Part shown: positions 63,201 to 64,000 of the stretch, piece by piece
Numbering within the stretch: the stretch's first letter is position 1
Layout of the letters: each line of letters opens with the position of its first letter
Source: Massilia phosphatilytica
GTDB lineage: Bacteria > Pseudomonadota > Gammaproteobacteria > Burkholderiales > Burkholderiaceae_D
Assembly (NCBI RefSeq): GCF_002968015.1
Contig: NZ_PUIP01000003.1
Span: 410,353-474,352, forward strand
DNA: 64,000 nucleotides
Direction of reading: 5' to 3'
Notes under the pieces: generated by a model
Told to the model about the DNA's origin: nothing
Seen by the model: only the letters and a program-made list of their open reading frames with translations
Database searches by the model: none
Program-made: the position numbers and the translations under genes

Positions 63201-64000
63201 GCCGAACCTGTCCTGTTCTCGACCGATTCGTCGTCCCTGTTCATCGCGGACCAGACCGATTACATCGCTAACCCGCTCGATATCGCGACCGTGACCGACT
63301 CCAATGGCCGCAACGCGACCGATGTGATCAAGAACGCCAACCAGCTGTTCGACAGCAACCTGACGACGAACACTGATCTGCGCCTCAATGGCAGTGGCAA
63401 CAATGGCTGGGTCAAGTTCGACTTCCGGCCCGGCGTCACCGTGGTGCTGTCCCGCGTCGATGTCATCGGTCCCCAGAACCAGTACTCGGGCCGCATCAAC
63501 GGCACCGTCGTCCAGGGTTCCAATGACAATGCGACGTGGACCAACATCTCGACCTTCGCCGGGAATACAGCGGAGTGGCAGAGCCTGAAGATTACCGACA
63601 CGACGCCGTACCGTTACATCCGCATGACCAACGCCAACGCCTGGTTCGGCAACATGACCGAACTGCGCCTGTACGGCAAGGTGAACGACGTGGACACGAC
63701 CGCACCGGTCACCACGGCCACCGCACCGCAAGGCACGGTCACCACGGACGCGACGGTCACCTTCGCGGCCACGGACAACCAGGGCGGCTCGGGTGTCTCG
63801 GCGACGTATTACACGGTCGACGGCGGCGCCCAGCAGAAGGGCAATACCGTCACGCTGAATACCAGCGGTACGCACACGGTGAGCTACTGGAGCACGGACT
63901 GGGCGGGCAACACCGAACAGGCACACGCGGTGACGGTGAGCGTCGACAAATCGGTGGACGTGACGTCCTTCGTGTCGATCGCGCGCTCGGGCCTGACGGT
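60258..64000 (+). CDS. Large secreted alginate-lyase-like protein with Ig-like and discoidin modules, 5' part
   Basis: At least 1247 residues with no stop before the window end. Signal peptide to about residue 36 (PAQVAMAAE). Residues about 45-420 resemble the alginate lyase (alpha/alpha-barrel) family: GVGLTKETLETMRAQVLAKK, PWNTHFNMML and an Asn-His stretch, MNQHLYTTI. Then a jelly-roll carbohydrate-binding-like region, an Ig/cadherin-like domain (about 588-681), a first F5/8 discoidin domain (754-894), a linker, a second discoidin domain (1011-1141) and the start of an Ig-like domain (1144-1231). It probably degrades an acidic plant or algal polysaccharide outside the cell. Catalytic residues were not assigned. 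Confidence 0.8.
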   Translation, partial: MRALKLHHAVRRIACMAVSIGIAATLVPYPAQVAMAAEPIDTMVTSYQPVISESIDASGFKHPGVGLTKETLETMRAQVLAKKEPWNTHFNMMLKSGKASRTVGISNVNGADPTQPRILGIDSQGANGLFISDALTAYTQAILYYVTGDDVYRANAMRIIRLYGKMDPSKYVYFVDSHIHTGIPLSRMTAAAEILRYTSTQTPALAWTDDDTVNFSTNLVAPVIQTFDNCNCRFMNQHLYTTIAKMSGSIFMGDRDGYNTAVEWFTVNKDAPDPAWTGSIKQLFRTVTRNDATGEAIPPQIQHVEMGRDQAHGAGDLTNSEILARLMMAQGTKVDPVAGTPSTASNAVGPYEFMDDRLLAVHDLFGKYMIGYDIPWVPVAMSVNPDGSIRAMYNNVNPSYRGRLTQNTWEAFYYYKYVRGIDLEQVAPGYTTIYAKRKAYNWDGVDGGGDFWLTIPKAAEAEGSKYLGIPIVDPYREVEDRFTAYDSNAVAQAEGTTGFVRTTATPEGTRIAVYSYNGAAVPSIGFRIRTNGQAMMDVDGMSLALPNTRGQWRYVVVPMNLGDFLPLTITGAGTTVDIDHINVKSSTLLSPPVFKSGNGDTTAYTYAGTTIATTLDLSATDPAAGDVVTYNMDNLPQGASFDTSTGAFSWKPTQAGNYTFIVEASDGTSVTTKRVTIVVGADRQAVVSAVTAPFKPDTLYVTTTKDAYQAAYADMQNTIGSGTDDAYFQKLAALRTTVAGLQELTPLLKDGSMDYRNLFFKTNLVTNFGDWAANGVDNNTDTFIAFTIARDSNHTMTLDFGPSFKVAANKFQLQPRTSFPERVGGVTIFGSNDNENWTRISPDETLGIEGWQTLNVADEFRTKRYRFFKVSMIHDLWSYNILELGEFRIFGTRYETVNKLTSVTLGSDQALKNRIVPGNTIKLSFKSSEPISNVSATLQGEPATLATTDNLNWTATAVVKATTAPGPVKFLLNYNTADGKAAEPVLFSTDSSSLFIADQTDYIANPLDIATVTDSNGRNATDVIKNANQLFDSNLTTNTDLRLNGSGNNGWVKFDFRPGVTVVLSRVDVIGPQNQYSGRINGTVVQGSNDNATWTNISTFAGNTAEWQSLKITDTTPYRYIRMTNANAWFGNMTELRLYGKVNDVDTTAPVTTATAPQGTVTTDATVTFAATDNQGGSGVSATYYTVDGGAQQKGNTVTLNTSGTHTVSYWSTDWAGNTEQAHAVTVSVDKSVDVTSFVSIARSGLT

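Noticed and set aside
61281..63926. An 881-codon open frame on the minus strand under the lyase-like gene
   Set aside because: Arg/Val/Gly-rich shadow; the plus-strand frame has a signal peptide and discoidin and Ig-like modules.
1..64000. CRISPR arrays, insertion sequences, tRNA genes, integrase or attachment sites
   Set aside because: No regularly spaced direct repeats, transposase or integrase proteins, or tRNA-like cloverleaf were recognised; the type VI island shows no clear boundary repeats.

Overview
The window is GC-rich (typically 60-70% in housekeeping parts) and carries a mix of genes typical of an Oxalobacteraceae betaproteobacterium such as Massilia, Duganella or Telluria: a complete membrane-bound nitrate reductase operon with NarXL and two NarK transporters, TonB-dependent sugar uptake with glycoside hydrolases, orphan vgrG islands, and GTAGGGTGGGC-type intergenic repeats. 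This placement rests on protein style and gene content, not on a marker gene. No rRNA, tRNA, CRISPR array, insertion sequence or phage was seen.

Region 1 (1-14.5 kb) is nitrate respiration: the end of a narX-like kinase, narL, a convergent PAS hybrid kinase, then narK1-narK2-narG-narH-narJ-narI-ppiC on one strand, ending at a strong terminator that lies inside the 3' end of a convergent nitroreductase gene. Region 2 (14.5-22.5 kb) is an oligosaccharide-use locus (GH31 alpha-xylosidase-like, SRPBCC protein, TonB receptor, GH3 beta-glucosidase) with AACGTT-centred palindromes resembling LacI-family operators before the receptor and the GH3 gene. Region 3 (22.5-28.4 kb) holds a DUF3943 protein, a chemoreceptor / small phosphate-binding-like protein / porin operon, and an acyl-CoA-dehydrogenase-like protein.

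Region 4 (28.5-57.2 kb) is a type VI secretion accessory island without core tss genes. Three vgrG genes each sit next to their own cargo: vgrG-1 with a phospholipase D effector and a Tli4-like immunity protein; vgrG-2 with a three-domain peptidoglycan hydrolase and nearby candidate immunity genes including an orphan PoNi-type DUF1911 gene; vgrG-3 with a translationally coupled effector candidate and a row of small secreted or lipoprotein genes, some duplicated and broken. Between vgrG-1 and vgrG-2 lie a PAAR tip protein, a membrane protein with a domain resembling a dead ketosynthase, and TagF. Cargo and immunity genes are visibly richer in A+T than the vgrG cores, as expected for horizontally exchanged modules.

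Region 5 (57.2-64 kb) has a GAF-GGDEF diguanylate cyclase, a GH43 enzyme, and a divergently transcribed very large secreted polysaccharide-lyase-like protein with discoidin and Ig-like modules that runs off the window. The divergent spacer carries two near-identical operator-like palindromes.
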